The notes: generated by a model from the letters alone, not told the origin. 64,000 bases of DNA from Luteibacter aegosomatis (GCF_023078455.1 NZ_CP095740.1:3088001-3152000), one strand, 5' to 3'. Positions 30,103 to 39,864 are shown, numbered from the stretch's first letter. Numbers and translations are program-made.

Positions 30103-30294
30103 GGTTCGCCGATACGATCGGCCCCCACCGCTCCGGTAGCACGCGTCGAGCAAACCGCCAGGCCCTCGATAACCGGTTCGAGCCACCGGCCTTCCGCACC
30201 GGCAACAACGGTTCGATCACCTTCCCGTCCTTCGGCAGCAGGATTCCGGCGACCTGCCTACCGAAGGGGTGGGAGCCGATCGTATCGGCGAACC
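30103..30294. repeat. REP-like inverted pair C, variant core
   Basis: 27-bp arms at 30103-30129 and 30268-30294 with one mismatch. The core hairpin is GCCGAT-ACG-ATCGGC in place of GCGGAC-AGG-GTCCGC, while TCGC before and CCCACC after are kept. The 138 bp between the arms have no gene. It fills the whole space between the convergent pilH and cbpA-like genes. Confidence 0.88.
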
Positions 30295-30307
30295 GCGCGA
30301 AGCGCGG

Positions 30308-31213
30308 TCAACGCCGCGGATCGAACCCCGCGAACGCTTCCTTGAACTCGGCGTATGCCGCCTGCTCTTCATGCGTTTCCGGCACGGGAACGCGGATTTC
30401 CAGCACCACGATCTGGTCGCCCGGCTCCGAACCGGGCAGACCACGCCCTTTCAGCCGCAGCTTGCGCCCGGACTGCGATCCCGAAGGAATGCGCAGGTCC
30501 ACGTGCCCACCGAGCGTCGGCACGGGCACCGTCGCGCCCAGCGCGGCTTCCCAAGGCGAAATCGGCAGCACGTGGGTCACCGTGCGCCCGTCGAGACGGA
30601 AACGGGCATCCTCGCGGACGCCGATCTCCAGCAGCAGATCGCCCGCCGGGCCGCCGCCCGCGCCGGGATGCCCCTGCCCTGAAAGGCGGATCGTCTGACC
30701 CGACACGATACCGGCGGGAATCTTCACCTCCAGCACGCGCTCTCCACCCGACGAGTCGTTGAGCACCACGCGAGTCTTGCCGCCGGTGTAGACGGTCTCG
30801 AGGTCGGTCTCGATCTTCGCCTGGATGTCGCGCCCGCGACGGGCCTGGGGCTGGCCACGACCCGCACGGGCGCCGCCGCCGAACAGGCTCTCGAAGAAGT
30901 CGCTGAAGTCGCCGCGGCCTCCCATGTCGCCGAAATCGAAACCGCCTCCCTGCTGTCCCCAGCCCGGCGGCGGGCGGAACTGCTCGCCCTGGCGATAGCC
31001 ACCCGCGCGGAACTGGTCGTAGGCCCGGCGTTTCTCCGGATCCTTCAGCGCCTCGTTGGCCTCGTTGACGGCCTTGAATTTCTCTTCCGCTCCCGGCTCC
31101 TTGTTCTTGTCCGGGTGGTATTTACGGGCAAGCTTGCGATACGCCGCCTTGATCTCGGCGTCGCTGGCATCGGGCTTGACCCCGAGAATCTCGTAATAAT
31201 CCTTGAACTCCAC
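30308..31213 (-). CDS. cbpA: DnaJ-class co-chaperone (CbpA-like)
   Basis: 301 residues: J domain (1-70) with the HPD motif in [12 protein letters not shown], a Gly/Phe-rich linker (about 85-125), and the two beta-sandwich substrate domains of type II DnaJ proteins without zinc fingers. It stimulates DnaK. GTG at 31213 follows GGGAG at a good distance and starts [11 protein letters not shown]; an upstream ATG at 31252 would add 13 residues. It lies downstream of hsp20 with a stem-loop between them. Confidence 0.87.
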   Translation of the reverse strand: MEFKDYYEILGVKPDASDAEIKAAYRKLARKYHPDKNKEPGAEEKFKAVNEANEALKDPEKRRAYDQFRAGGYRQGEQFRPPPGWGQQGGGFDFGDMGGRGDFSDFFESLFGGGARAGRGQPQARRGRDIQAKIETDLETVYTGGKTRVVLNDSSGGERVLEVKIPAGIVSGQTIRLSGQGHPGAGGGPAGDLLLEIGVREDARFRLDGRTVTHVLPISPWEAALGATVPVPTLGGHVDLRIPSGSQSGRKLRLKGRGLPGSEPGDQIVVLEIRVPVPETHEEQAAYAEFKEAFAGFDPRR

Positions 31214-31257
31214 AGGCTCTCCCGGGCTTGTGTCGAATACCGAATAACCCATGCACG

Positions 31258-31289
31258 TGGCCCGCGGTGGACCGAACCACCGCGGGCCA
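31258..31289 (-). other. Stem-loop between hsp20 and cbpA-like gene
   Basis: Perfect 13-bp stem (TGGCCCGCGGTGG against CCACCGCGGGCCA), 6-base loop, no T-run on either side. It may slow or process the hsp20-cbpA message rather than end it. Confidence 0.6.
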
Positions 31290-31310
31290 GACTGCCAAGC
31301 TTAGACCTAA

Positions 31311-31763
31311 TCAGCCCGCGACGTTGACCGTGATGCGCCGAGGTGCGCTTTCGGCCTTCTTCGGGATGGCGATCTCGAGCACGCCGTTGCGGCCGGAGGC
31401 GGTCACGCCCTCGGCATCGGCGCTCTCCGGCAGGGTGAAGCTACGGCGAAAACCGCCCGTGACGCGCTCGACGCGAGCGTACTTGCCCTCGGCCTCGCTG
31501 CTGTAGGCCTTGCGCTCGCCCTTGATGCTGAGCACGTTCTTGTCCATCTGGATCTCGATGTCGGCGAGGTCCACGCCCGGCAGATCGGCCAGGATGAGGA
31601 AACGCCCCTCTTCCTCGCGAATGTCCACGCGCGGCGACCAGGCGCTCTCGGTGGCGCTGCTGGCGGGGGCGATGTCGCTGCCGAAGATATGTTCGAAGGC
31701 GGCACGAAGATCGCCGCCCAGCAACGGCGCACGACGGAACGTGATGTGACGAAGCTCGTTCAT
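31311..31763 (-). CDS. Small heat shock protein Hsp20
   Basis: 150 residues with an alpha-crystallin domain (about 45-135): VDIREEEGRFLILADLPGV, the conserved GVLEIAIPKK and a C-terminal tail with the I-x-V motif (ITVNV) used in oligomer assembly. It holds unfolding proteins. A heat-shock-type promoter is seen upstream and the cbpA-like gene is downstream. Confidence 0.92.
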   Translation of the reverse strand: MNELRHITFRRAPLLGGDLRAAFEHIFGSDIAPASSATESAWSPRVDIREEEGRFLILADLPGVDLADIEIQMDKNVLSIKGERKAYSSEAEGKYARVERVTGGFRRSFTLPESADAEGVTASGRNGVLEIAIPKKAESAPRRITVNVAG

Positions 31764-31814
31764 CTGTTTGACTCCACTGAAGTTTTTCGGCCCGCTGGCC
31801 GTCTGGGAACCAAC

Positions 31815-31840
31815 ATATGAGCGCGCCGCGGCGATTCAAG
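31815..31840 (-). promoter_or_regulatory. Candidate sigma-32 promoter of hsp20
   Basis: On the minus strand CTTGAA (31840-31835) is followed 12 bases later by GCTCATAT (31822-31815), similar to the RpoH pattern CTTGAA ... CCCCATNT. The start would give a leader of about 45 bases before the hsp20 ATG at 31763. Confidence 0.55.
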
Positions 31841-31923
31841 AGGCCGACCGCGACGGTCGGTGGCGCTTCAGCTTCACGGCGCTCGCGTACACTCGGGACT
31901 TTCCTCCCACCAAGGCCCGCATC

Positions 31924-32406
31924 ATGACCATCGCAGTCGGCGATCGCATTCCGGAAGCCACCGTCGCCGTCTTCAAGGACGGCATCCAGACCCACACATC
32001 CACCGAGTTGCTCGGCGAGGGCAAGGTCGTGGTGTTCGCCGTGCCGGGCGCGTTCACGCCCACCTGCTCGAACCGGCACCTGCCGGGATACATCCAGCAC
32101 ATCGACGACTTCGCCCAGCGTGGCGTGAAGGTGTTTTGCCTGTCCGTGAACGACGCTTTCGTCATGGACGCCTGGGGCAAGGAGCGCGGCATTCCCGACA
32201 GCCTGGTCATGCTCGCGGACGGCAATGCGGCCTTCACCAAGGCGTTGGGGCTCGAACTGGACGGCACGAAGAACGGCATGGGCATTCGCGCGAAGCGTTT
32301 CGCCATGTACCTCGAGGATGGCGTGGTGAAGGTGCTGAATGTCGAGGCGCCAGGCGAGTTCAAGGTGTCGTCGGCCGAAGCGATGCTGGAAGCCATCGAC
32401 GGCTGA
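31924..32406 (+). CDS. Peroxiredoxin of the Prx5 type
   Basis: 160 residues, thioredoxin fold. Peroxidatic Cys in VPGAFTPTCSNRHLPGYI, the Prx5 signature; the rest matches length and order of the family. It reduces hydrogen peroxide and alkyl hydroperoxides using glutathione/glutaredoxin or thioredoxin. ATG at 31924 starts MTIAVGDRIPEATV. Divergent from hsp20. Confidence 0.9.
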   Translation: MTIAVGDRIPEATVAVFKDGIQTHTSTELLGEGKVVVFAVPGAFTPTCSNRHLPGYIQHIDDFAQRGVKVFCLSVNDAFVMDAWGKERGIPDSLVMLADGNAAFTKALGLELDGTKNGMGIRAKRFAMYLEDGVVKVLNVEAPGEFKVSSAEAMLEAIDG

Positions 32407-32417
32407 TCTTCGAGTCT

Positions 32418-32454
32418 TCGCAGGCATCGCGGACCCTGTCCGCGATGCCTGCGA
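32418..32454. repeat. Single REP-related long hairpin
   Basis: 16-bp perfect stem (32418-32433 and 32439-32454) around CCCTG; the centre GCGGACCCTGTCCGC shares its core with pairs A and B. It lies between the convergent peroxiredoxin and gyrA genes and just ahead of a terminator. Confidence 0.8.
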
Positions 32455-32466
32455 AGCGAGATGCTC

Positions 32467-32496
32467 AAAAAAGAACCCGCCTTTCGGCGGGTTCTT
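32467..32496. terminator. Intrinsic terminator for gyrA (and peroxiredoxin)
   Basis: Stem AAGAACCCGCC/GGCGGGTTCTT with a TTTC loop; the A-run on the left gives a U-run for the minus-strand gyrA message. For the plus strand the U-run is short. Confidence 0.8.
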
Positions 32497-32500
32497 CTCA

Positions 32501-35131
32501 TCAGGCCTCCGGCGAATCGCCTTCGCCATTCACCGGCCCCGACTCGACCGGCGGCATGTCCGCCGCGGCCTCGCCGCTGGGCGTTTCGCCCTCGACGTCC
32601 GGCTCGTCTTCCGCTTCGATGCGAACGACACCGATGAGGGTCTCATCCTTCGGCAGCTTGATCAGCGTGACGCCTTGCGTATTGCGGCCCACCTGCGCCA
32701 CCTCGGACACGCGCGTGCGCACCAGGGTGCCTTGGTCGGAGATCAGCATCACCTGCTGGGCCTCGGTGACCTGCGTGGCGGCGACGAGATTGCCGTTGCG
32801 CTCCGAGCACTGGATGGCGATCACGCCCTGCGTGCCGCGTCCCTTCTTCGGGAACTCGTCGAGCACCGTGCGCTTGCCGTAGCCGCGTTCGGTGGCGGTG
32901 AGGATGTCGCCGTCGCCATGGGCGACGATCAGCGAGACCACCACCGCGTCATCCGCGAGCAGCATGCCGCGCACGCCGGTGGCGGTGCGGCCCATCGAAC
33001 GCACCTTGTTTTCGTCGAAGCGCACCGACTTGCCGTTGGATGCGAACAGCAGCACGTCGCTCTCGCCATTGGTCATCGCCACGTCCACCAGCGCATCGCC
33101 CTCGTCGAGGCTGATGGCCGCCTTGCCCTTCTGCAGCTGGAAGGCGAATTCGGTGAGCGGGGTCTTCTTCACGGTGCCCTTGCGGGTGGCGAAGAACACA
33201 TAGCAGCTCGGGTCGTAGTCACGCACCGGCAGCAACGCCTGCACCTTCTCGCCCTCGGCCAGCGGCAACAGGTTGACGATGGGCTTGCCGCGCGCGCCCG
33301 GGCCGGCTTCGGGCATCTGATAGACCTTGAGCCAGTAGACGCGACCGGTGCTGGTGAAGGTGAGCAGCGTGTCGTGGGTGTTCACCACCCACAGCTGCTG
33401 CACGACGTCCTCGTCCTTCAGTGCCGACGCCGACCGGCCCTTGCCGCCACGGCGCTGCGCACGATAGAGGCTGGCCGGCTGACGCTTGACGTACCCGGTG
33501 TGCGACAGCGTGACCACAACGTCTTCCGGAGCGATCAGATCGAGGACGTTGAGGTCTTCCTGCGAGTGCTGGATCTCGGTACGGCGCGCGTCGCCGTAGT
33601 CGGTGCGGATCTGTTCGAGTTCTTCGCGGATGACCTCGAGCAGGCGCACCGGATTTTCGAGAATCTCGATGAGGCCGCGGATGGTCTCGAGGATCTCGCG
33701 ATATTCGTCGGAAAGCTTTTCCTGCTCCAGGCCGGTGAGGCGATGCAGGCGCATCTGCAGGATCTCGGTGGCCTGGGCTTCGGAGAGCTGGTAGCCGTCG
33801 TAACGCAGGCCGTCGCGCGGATCCATGTCTTCCGGACGGGAGGCGGCGGCACCGGCGGCGCCCAGCATCGCGCGCACCATGCCCGGCTCCCAGCGACGGG
33901 CGACCATCCGCTCGCGGGCTTCCTGCGAGGATGCCGACGTACGGATGAGCTCGATCATCTCGTCGATGTTGGCGAGCGCGACCGTGAGACCTTCGAGGAT
34001 GTGCGCACGCTGGCGGGCCTTGCGCAGCTCGAAGATGGTACGGCGGGTGACCACCTCGCGGCGATGGCGGATGAACGCCTCGATGATGTCCTTGAGGTTG
34101 AGCAGCTTGGGCTGGCCGTCGAGCAGCGCCACCATGTTGATGCCGAAGGTGACCTGCAGTTGCGTCTGCTGGAACAGGTTGTTCAGCACCACGTCGGCCA
34201 TGGCATCGCGACGGATCTCGATGACCACGCGCATGCCGTCCTTGTCGGACTCGTCGCGCAGTTCGCTGATACCTTCGAGCTTCTTCTCCTTGACCAGCTC
34301 GGCGATCTTCTCGATGAGACGCGCCTTGTTCACCTGGTAGGGCAGCTCGTGGACGATGATCGTCTCGCGCCCGTTGGCCTCGGTCTCGATCTCGGTGCGT
34401 GCGCGCACGAGGATGCGCCCGCGACCGGTGCGGTACGCCTCGACAATGCCCGACGAGCCGTTGATGATGCCGGCGGTGGGGAAGTCAGGGCCGGGGATGT
34501 GGGTCATCAGCTCGTCGACGCCCAGCGAGGGCTCCTCGATGAGTGCCAGCGTGGCGTTGATGACCTCGGTCATGTTGTGCGGCGGGATGTTCGTCGCCAT
34601 GCCGACCGCGATGCCGGCCGAACCGTTGACGAGCAGGTTCGGCACGCGCGTGGGAAGCACCAGCGGCTCGCTCTCGCTCTCGTCGTAGTTGGGGCCGAAG
34701 TCGACGGTTTCCTTGTCGATGTCGGCGAGCAACTCGTGCGTGAGGCGCGCCATGCGCACCTCGGTGTATCGCATGGCCGCGGCGTTGTCGCCGTCGACCG
34801 AGCCGAAGTTGCCCTGGCCGTCGACCAGCATGTAACGCAGCGAGAACGGCTGGGCCATGCGCACGATGGTGTCGTAGACCGACGCGTCGCCGTGCGGATG
34901 GTATTTACCGATCACGTCACCGACGACGCGAGCCGATTTCTTGTAGGGCTTGTTCCAGGCATTGCCCAGCTCGTTCATCGCGAACAACACGCGCCTGTGC
35001 ACCGGCTTGAGTCCGTCGCGCACATCGGGCAGGGCACGCCCGACGATGACGCTCATCGCGTAGTCGAGATAGCTCTGGCGCATCTCGTCTTCGATGTTGA
35101 CGCGAATGACTTCTTTGGCGAGTTCTGCCAT
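32501..35131 (-). CDS. gyrA: DNA gyrase subunit A
   Basis: 876 residues, same N-terminal numbering as E. coli. Catalytic Tyr in [10 protein letters not shown] (position 122 by E. coli numbering), then the C-terminal six-bladed beta-propeller with the GyrA box QRRGGKGRS and an acidic tail. The quinolone region reads [11 protein letters not shown]: Ala at 83 in place of the sensitive Ser83, Asp87 kept. It makes negative supercoils with GyrB. ATG at 35131 gives [11 protein letters not shown] terminator follows its stop. Confidence 0.97.
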   Translation of the reverse strand: MAELAKEVIRVNIEDEMRQSYLDYAMSVIVGRALPDVRDGLKPVHRRVLFAMNELGNAWNKPYKKSARVVGDVIGKYHPHGDASVYDTIVRMAQPFSLRYMLVDGQGNFGSVDGDNAAAMRYTEVRMARLTHELLADIDKETVDFGPNYDESESEPLVLPTRVPNLLVNGSAGIAVGMATNIPPHNMTEVINATLALIEEPSLGVDELMTHIPGPDFPTAGIINGSSGIVEAYRTGRGRILVRARTEIETEANGRETIIVHELPYQVNKARLIEKIAELVKEKKLEGISELRDESDKDGMRVVIEIRRDAMADVVLNNLFQQTQLQVTFGINMVALLDGQPKLLNLKDIIEAFIRHRREVVTRRTIFELRKARQRAHILEGLTVALANIDEMIELIRTSASSQEARERMVARRWEPGMVRAMLGAAGAAASRPEDMDPRDGLRYDGYQLSEAQATEILQMRLHRLTGLEQEKLSDEYREILETIRGLIEILENPVRLLEVIREELEQIRTDYGDARRTEIQHSQEDLNVLDLIAPEDVVVTLSHTGYVKRQPASLYRAQRRGGKGRSASALKDEDVVQQLWVVNTHDTLLTFTSTGRVYWLKVYQMPEAGPGARGKPIVNLLPLAEGEKVQALLPVRDYDPSCYVFFATRKGTVKKTPLTEFAFQLQKGKAAISLDEGDALVDVAMTNGESDVLLFASNGKSVRFDENKVRSMGRTATGVRGMLLADDAVVVSLIVAHGDGDILTATERGYGKRTVLDEFPKKGRGTQGVIAIQCSERNGNLVAATQVTEAQQVMLISDQGTLVRTRVSEVAQVGRNTQGVTLIKLPKDETLIGVVRIEAEDEPDVEGETPSGEAAADMPPVESGPVNGEGDSPEA

Positions 35132-35216
35132 CAATCGACTTCCTGGATATCCGTGAAAATGCCCCCGCCGACCGCCGAATGTCGCGGCATGGCGACGCGG
35201 TCGACCCAACCCGACG

Positions 35217-35225
35217 ATGATATCA
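35217..35225 (-). promoter_or_regulatory. Candidate extended -10 of gyrA
   Basis: On the minus strand TGATATCAT reads as an extended -10 (TG, one base, TATCAT), about 90 bases before the gyrA ATG, in an AT-rich patch at 35217-35270. No clear -35. Confidence 0.3.
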
Positions 35226-35271
35226 CAAAGGACGTCGAAAAGACAGTTAAAAATCCTTTGTATTCAAAGAC

Positions 35272-35685
35272 TTAAATGGTCGTTTTGACGGTCCGGAAAA
35301 GCACCGCGCGCGCCAACAGGAAGTTGGCGGCCGCGCCCGACACCGAGCCTGCGGCGACGGCCACCGCGGGCCAGGCGTGGAGGGCCGGAAAAAGGTGCAG
35401 CGCCAGCACGTAGGCGCCATTATTGAAGGCCGCGCCCACCAGCATGAGCCCGATCCAGTGCAGCCATTCGCTGCGGCTGTCGCGCCCCGATTCGCGGTCG
35501 GCGAAGGTATGGTGGCGGCTCCACCACCAGGTGAAGGTCGCCGCGACGAGAAACGATACGGCGCGCGCGCCGTAGGCGTTCCATCCGGCCAGCCGCACGA
35601 GCCCCTGGGCGATGCCGCCGTCGATCACGAAACCGATCAGTCCGCCCAGGGCGAACAAGGCGAATTCGCGACGCAGGCGCGTCAC
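35272..35685 (-). CDS. GtrA-family membrane protein
   Basis: 137 residues with four transmembrane segments, starting with [19 protein letters not shown]. GtrA-like proteins are thought to help flip polyprenyl-linked sugars for O-antigen or teichoic acid modification. GTG at 35685 overlaps the mtnA stop (GTGA), so it is coupled to mtnA. No glycosyltransferase partner is adjacent. Confidence 0.8.
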   Translation of the reverse strand: MTRLRREFALFALGGLIGFVIDGGIAQGLVRLAGWNAYGARAVSFLVAATFTWWWSRHHTFADRESGRDSRSEWLHWIGLMLVGAAFNNGAYVLALHLFPALHAWPAVAVAAGSVSGAAANFLLARAVLFRTVKTTI

Positions 35686-36695
35686 GGGAACATGATCCGC
35701 ATCTGTTCTTCGTCGGGCTTCAGGATCACGCCGCGTTCGGTCACGATGGCATCGATCAGGTCGGCGGGCGTGACGTCGAAGACCGGGTTCCAGGCATCCG
35801 CGCCTTCGATCACCGTACGCGTGCCGCTGACGGAGAACAGTTCGGTCGCGTCACGCAGTTCGATCTCGATGTCCTCGCCGCTGGCGGTGGCCATGTCGAC
35901 CGTCGTGGACGGCGCGACCACCATGAACTTCACCCCGTGATGCCGTGCGGCGATGGCGAGCTGGTAGGTACCGATCTTGTTCGCGGTATCGCCGTTGGCC
36001 GCGATGCGGTCGGCGCCCACGATCACCCACTTGACCTTGCCGTCTTTCATAAGATGCGAGGCGGCGGAGTCGGCGATCAGCCTGGCAGGGATGCCGTCAC
36101 GGACCAATTCCCACATCGTCAGACGCGCACCCTGCTGCCAGGGTCGCGTTTCACCCGCGTAGACGGCGTCGATACGGCCCGCCTCGACGCCCGCGCGAAT
36201 CACCCCGAGGGCCGTACCGTAGCCCGCCGTGGCGAGCGACCCGGTATTGCAGTGGGTGATGACCTGGGATCCGGCTTCGATCAGGGCCGCGCCGAGTTCG
36301 CCCATGTGGCGGTTGGCGGCGAGGTCTTCGTCCTGGATGGCCTGGGCCTCGCGCTCCAGCGCGGCCGCATCGGCACCCGCGTCGATCCGCGCTTTCATGC
36401 GATCGAGCGCCCACATGAGGTTCACCGCCGTGGGACGGGCGGCGCGCAGCGTGGCGAGCGCACGCGGGAGGTCTTCTCCCGTCTTCGCCGCCAGCACCAC
36501 GCCCCAGGCCGCGGCGATGCCGATGGCCGGCGCGCCCCGCACCGCGAGGTCGCGGATGGCACGGGTGACGTCGTCGGAATTCACGCAATCGAACCAGCGC
36601 TCCTCCGTCGGCAGGCGGCGCTGGTCGAGCAGGCGCAGGCGGTCACCGTGCCATTGGACGGCACGGATGGAATCGTGTGAGGTCGAGGCGTTCAT
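35682..36695 (-). CDS. mtnA: Methylthioribose-1-phosphate isomerase MtnA
   Basis: 337 residues. [13 protein letters not shown], catalytic Cys in [18 protein letters not shown] and Asp in [17 protein letters not shown] are all present. It converts methylthioribose-1-P to methylthioribulose-1-P in methionine salvage. eIF2B-like proteins share the fold but lack this Cys. The other salvage genes are not in the window. Confidence 0.93.
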   Translation of the reverse strand: MNASTSHDSIRAVQWHGDRLRLLDQRRLPTEERWFDCVNSDDVTRAIRDLAVRGAPAIGIAAAWGVVLAAKTGEDLPRALATLRAARPTAVNLMWALDRMKARIDAGADAAALEREAQAIQDEDLAANRHMGELGAALIEAGSQVITHCNTGSLATAGYGTALGVIRAGVEAGRIDAVYAGETRPWQQGARLTMWELVRDGIPARLIADSAASHLMKDGKVKWVIVGADRIAANGDTANKIGTYQLAIAARHHGVKFMVVAPSTTVDMATASGEDIEIELRDATELFSVSGTRTVIEGADAWNPVFDVTPADLIDAIVTERGVILKPDEEQMRIMFP

Positions 36696-36740
36696 GCGTG
36701 GATTATCGCATGCCGGCCGCCGCTGTCGCGGCGGTTCGCG

Positions 36741-37238
36741 TCAGGCTCCGGGTTCGCCGTCGATCTGATTCACGAACACCAGAACGCCAAGCAACGCCAT
36801 GTAAAACCTGAACGCGCCTTCCTGCCCGTTCCATGCCTTCGACTGCCACATGGCGAACCACTCGCCGCCCACCACCATGAAGCCGAAGAACCAGACCATG
36901 AAGCCCGTCGCGCATCCGGCGACGGCGAAACGCTTGGCCGCCTGGAACGCTGCCGAGGAACGGCGTCTCGCCATCCACAGTTCATAAGCCCCCAGCGCCA
37001 ACAGCACGGCGGTCATGCCCTCCCCCGCGATGATCGCGACATACGCCGCATGCCACGCACCCGGCGCGGTGATCGCACGACCCATCAGCGCGTTACCGGG
37101 AAAGGTCGTATCCATCGACAAAACGTGCCGCACGAATTCGAAGTTCGAACCGTAGTCGATGAGGTTGTCGAACATGACCGTCAGCGCGAAGGCCGCCAGC
37201 GAAAGCACCATGGCTATCTTCGACCAGCGCACGATCAT
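36741..37238 (-). CDS. DUF2165-family membrane protein
   Basis: 165 residues with four transmembrane segments (about 5-25, 65-90, 105-130, 145-160). The N-terminal stretch FDNLIDYGSNFEFVRHVLSMDT is characteristic of the family, whose function is unknown. ATG at 37238 overlaps the phaC stop (ATGA), so translation is coupled to PHA synthase. Confidence 0.8.
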   Translation of the reverse strand: MIVRWSKIAMVLSLAAFALTVMFDNLIDYGSNFEFVRHVLSMDTTFPGNALMGRAITAPGAWHAAYVAIIAGEGMTAVLLALGAYELWMARRRSSAAFQAAKRFAVAGCATGFMVWFFGFMVVGGEWFAMWQSKAWNGQEGAFRFYMALLGVLVFVNQIDGEPGA

Positions 37239-38302
37239 CGCTCGTCGAGCCACTCATGGATGGCCGGCGGCACCAGTTTCTGCGCACGCCCGGACACGTA
37301 GATGCCGATGTGTCCGCCCTGGAACGCGAGCGCGGTGTAATCCTTGCTGCCGATCATGTCGCCGAGCGGCGTGGACGCGGCCGGCGGTACGAGGTGATCC
37401 TGCTCGGCGTAGATGTTGAGCACGGGCTGGACGATCTTTTTCAGGTCGACCCTGCGCTCGCCGATCGTGGCCTCGCCTTTCATCAGCAGGTTCTTCTGGA
37501 AAAAATCGCGGGCGAACTGGCGGAAGGTTTCGCCGGCCTGGTCGGGTGAGTCGAAGATCCACTTCTCCATCCGAAGGAAGTTTTCCACTTCCTTCGGGTT
37601 GTCGAGGATGTCGACCAGGCCCACGTATTTCTGCTGGTTGAGACGCAGCGGCTTCAAGGTGAGGTAAGCGAAATTCATCAGGTCGGCGGGCACGTTGCCC
37701 ACCGTGTCGACGAACAGGTCGATATCGACGTTGCGCGCCCAGTGCGACAGCATGTTGTCGGGCGTATGGAAGTCCACCGGCGTCACCATGGTGACGAGGT
37801 TGCGCACTTTCTCCGGATGCAGCGCCGCATAACACAGCGAGAACACGCCGCCCTGGCAGATGCCCAGCAGGTTCACCGCGTCGAGGCCATGGCGGCGGCG
37901 CACCACGTCGATGCAACGATCGAGGTAGCCGTCGATGTAATCCTCGAGCGTAAGCCAGCGGTCGGCGCCGTCGGGATACCCCCAATCGATCAGGTAGACG
38001 TCTTCGCCTTGCTCGAGCAGGTTGCGCACCATCGAACGGTCTTCCTGGAGGTCGACCATCCACGGCGTATTGACCAGTGCGTAGCAGATCAGCAGCGGCG
38101 TTTTCGCCGTGGGCTTGCCCTTGCCCTTGAAGTGCCAGAGCGTGAGCTTGTCTTCGGTGTAGACGGCCTCGCGCGGGGTCGAACCCAGTTCGATCGGCCC
38201 GACGTGCTTGAGCGTTTCGACACCGGCCTCCAGCTTGCGACGAAAGGCTTCGACTTCTTCGCGGGCCCGCTCGGGATCGATGTGGAAAGGGTTATCGCTC
38301 AC
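37235..38302 (-). CDS. phaC: Class III poly(3-hydroxyalkanoate) synthase, subunit PhaC
   Basis: 355 residues, the length typical of class III. The alpha/beta-hydrolase lipase-like box is GICQGG with Cys149; Asp302 (AEQDHLVPP) and His331 (GGHIGIYVSG) complete the triad at the same positions as in the Allochromatium enzyme. With PhaE it polymerises hydroxyacyl-CoA into storage granules. GTG at 38302 overlaps the phaE stop (GTGA). Confidence 0.94.
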   Translation of the reverse strand: MSDNPFHIDPERAREEVEAFRRKLEAGVETLKHVGPIELGSTPREAVYTEDKLTLWHFKGKGKPTAKTPLLICYALVNTPWMVDLQEDRSMVRNLLEQGEDVYLIDWGYPDGADRWLTLEDYIDGYLDRCIDVVRRRHGLDAVNLLGICQGGVFSLCYAALHPEKVRNLVTMVTPVDFHTPDNMLSHWARNVDIDLFVDTVGNVPADLMNFAYLTLKPLRLNQQKYVGLVDILDNPKEVENFLRMEKWIFDSPDQAGETFRQFARDFFQKNLLMKGEATIGERRVDLKKIVQPVLNIYAEQDHLVPPAASTPLGDMIGSKDYTALAFQGGHIGIYVSGRAQKLVPPAIHEWLDER

Positions 38303-39165
38303 CGGGCCGACCTCTTGCCCGACGCCTTTTTCGCCGCCGCCTTCTTCGCCGCCTTGGGCTTGTCGCGCAGAGCGGCCAGTTCCGCCTTGAGCGATTCGAC
38401 GTCGGCGGCCAGTTCCTGCATCTGCCTCAATTCGCGACGAACGGCCTGCAGGCGTTCGCCGAGGCTGTCCACCTCCTTGCGAGTCGGCATGCCGGCCTGG
38501 ACCGAAAACCGTTCGATCTGGCGTTGCTGGAGCACCTTCACGCGCATCTGCGCGTTGACCAGCGCCGCGTAGACCTCGCGAAACTCCTTCGACAGCGCCG
38601 CTTCCGCGTAGCTCTCTTCGGCGAGGTTCACCCAACGGTCGTAGAGCGAACGCATGGACTCGGCGTCGGTCGGCGCAGCCCGATCGCGCATCGCGGCGGA
38701 AGCTCGGTCGTGAACGCCTTGCAGCAACGACTGGTATCGGCCGAACTGCTCGGCATAGTCGATCCATGCCTTCAGCAGGGCCTGCTGCTCCTCCTGCTGC
38801 TCGCGGGTCAACCCGAAGGCGGGCATCGACAAGGCCTCGCGGGTCACCCTTGCCCAATCGTCGAAACGCTCGCTACCGGGCTGGGCGCCGGGCGGCGGAC
38901 CGAAGGCGAACGGTGCCGCGCCGGGTCCTGGCTGCCCGAAGGGCGGCACCGAAGCGTCGAACGGCGATGCGGGAGACACGCCTTCCATCACCGAACGCAT
39001 CCAGTCGCCGTAACCGCCCAGGCCGGCGAAGAGCCGGGCGGCGATGTCGGCCTGCGGCACGGCGTCCGGCTCGGGCTTGGGATCGAATTGCCGGGCCCAG
39101 GCCTGCACGCTGTCACGAACGAAGGCCTGGTACTGGTCGATGAAATCGTTGGGTTTGTCAGCCAT
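38299..39165 (-). CDS. phaE: Class III PHA synthase, subunit PhaE
   Basis: 288 residues, with Pro/Ala/Phe/Gly-rich stretch (about 65-98), helical core, coiled-coil near 225-265 and a Lys/Ala-rich tail (KAAKKAAAKKASGKR). No catalytic motif, as expected for PhaE, which forms a complex with PhaC. Directly upstream of phaC on the minus strand. The basic tail may bind DNA or granules (inference). Confidence 0.87.
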   Translation of the reverse strand: MADKPNDFIDQYQAFVRDSVQAWARQFDPKPEPDAVPQADIAARLFAGLGGYGDWMRSVMEGVSPASPFDASVPPFGQPGPGAAPFAFGPPPGAQPGSERFDDWARVTREALSMPAFGLTREQQEEQQALLKAWIDYAEQFGRYQSLLQGVHDRASAAMRDRAAPTDAESMRSLYDRWVNLAEESYAEAALSKEFREVYAALVNAQMRVKVLQQRQIERFSVQAGMPTRKEVDSLGERLQAVRRELRQMQELAADVESLKAELAALRDKPKAAKKAAAKKASGKRSAR

Positions 39166-39221
39166 GCCGATATGGTACGGCACGCGACGCACGGGGAGCC
39201 GACGGAGCGTCGATACGCGGG

Positions 39222-39788
39222 TCAGCGGGCGACGATGCCGTCGAGAAAGAGGTCGACCCGATGGGCGGTCCGCGACGTACCGGCGCCATCCTGCTCGACG
39301 GCCAACGAGATCGCCGTGATCACGCAGACGAGGTCGTCGACGGAAACGTCACGGCGGACCGCGCCCGCTTCCTGCCCGCGCAGAAGCAACCGCTCCGCCT
39401 CCTCGCGACTGGCGTGACACCCCGGCGTGCCGCTCTTGAGCACGGCGCCCAGCGACGCCGCCAGACCGCGATAGTGCGTGGTGTGGTCCACCAGTTCGGT
39501 GGTGAAGGCGCGGATCGAGGCCGCCGGGGAGAGGGTGTCGTCGCGCGCGCGGCTCGCACTGGAAAGCGAGAGGAGCCGCTCGTCGCTCATGGCGGCCAGG
39601 AGGGATTCACGCGTCGGAAAACGGCGATACAGGGTACCGATGCCTACTTTCGCGCGCTTGGCGATTTCGTCGAACGACGCAGCCGCGCCTTTTTCCGTCA
39701 GTAATGCTTCGGCGGCCTCGAGAATGCGCTCACGGTTGCGCGCCGCGTCGGCGCGCAGCGGCGCCTCGCCGTCCGGTGCGTTGACCAT
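39222..39788 (-). CDS. TetR-family transcriptional regulator
   Basis: 188 residues with N-terminal helix-turn-helix FDEIAKRAKVGIGTLYRRFP (about 39-58) and a variable C-terminal ligand domain. Divergent from the SDR gene, with a 49-bp dyad between the two starts; it probably represses both. ATG at 39788 gives MVNAPDGEAP. Ligand unknown. Confidence 0.88.
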   Translation of the reverse strand: MVNAPDGEAPLRADAARNRERILEAAEALLTEKGAAASFDEIAKRAKVGIGTLYRRFPTRESLLAAMSDERLLSLSSASRARDDTLSPAASIRAFTTELVDHTTHYRGLAASLGAVLKSGTPGCHASREEAERLLLRGQEAGAVRRDVSVDDLVCVITAISLAVEQDGAGTSRTAHRVDLFLDGIVAR

Positions 39789-39802
39789 GCTTACCTCGCT
39801 TG

Positions 39803-39851
39803 AAAAGTGGATGATGCCTCCATATAGTAAATGGAGCAATCCTCCACTTTT
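39803..39851. promoter_or_regulatory. Shared operator and SDR promoter
   Basis: A near-perfect dyad: left arm 39803-39823, 7-base centre ATAGTAA, right arm 39831-39851, each arm containing AAGTGGA.GAT..CTCCAT in opposite orientation. A plus-strand promoter TTGAAA (39800-39805), 17-bp spacer, TATAGT (39823-39828) lies over it, so bound TetR would block the SDR promoter. Confidence 0.75.
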
Positions 39852-39864
39852 TAAAGGGCATAGC

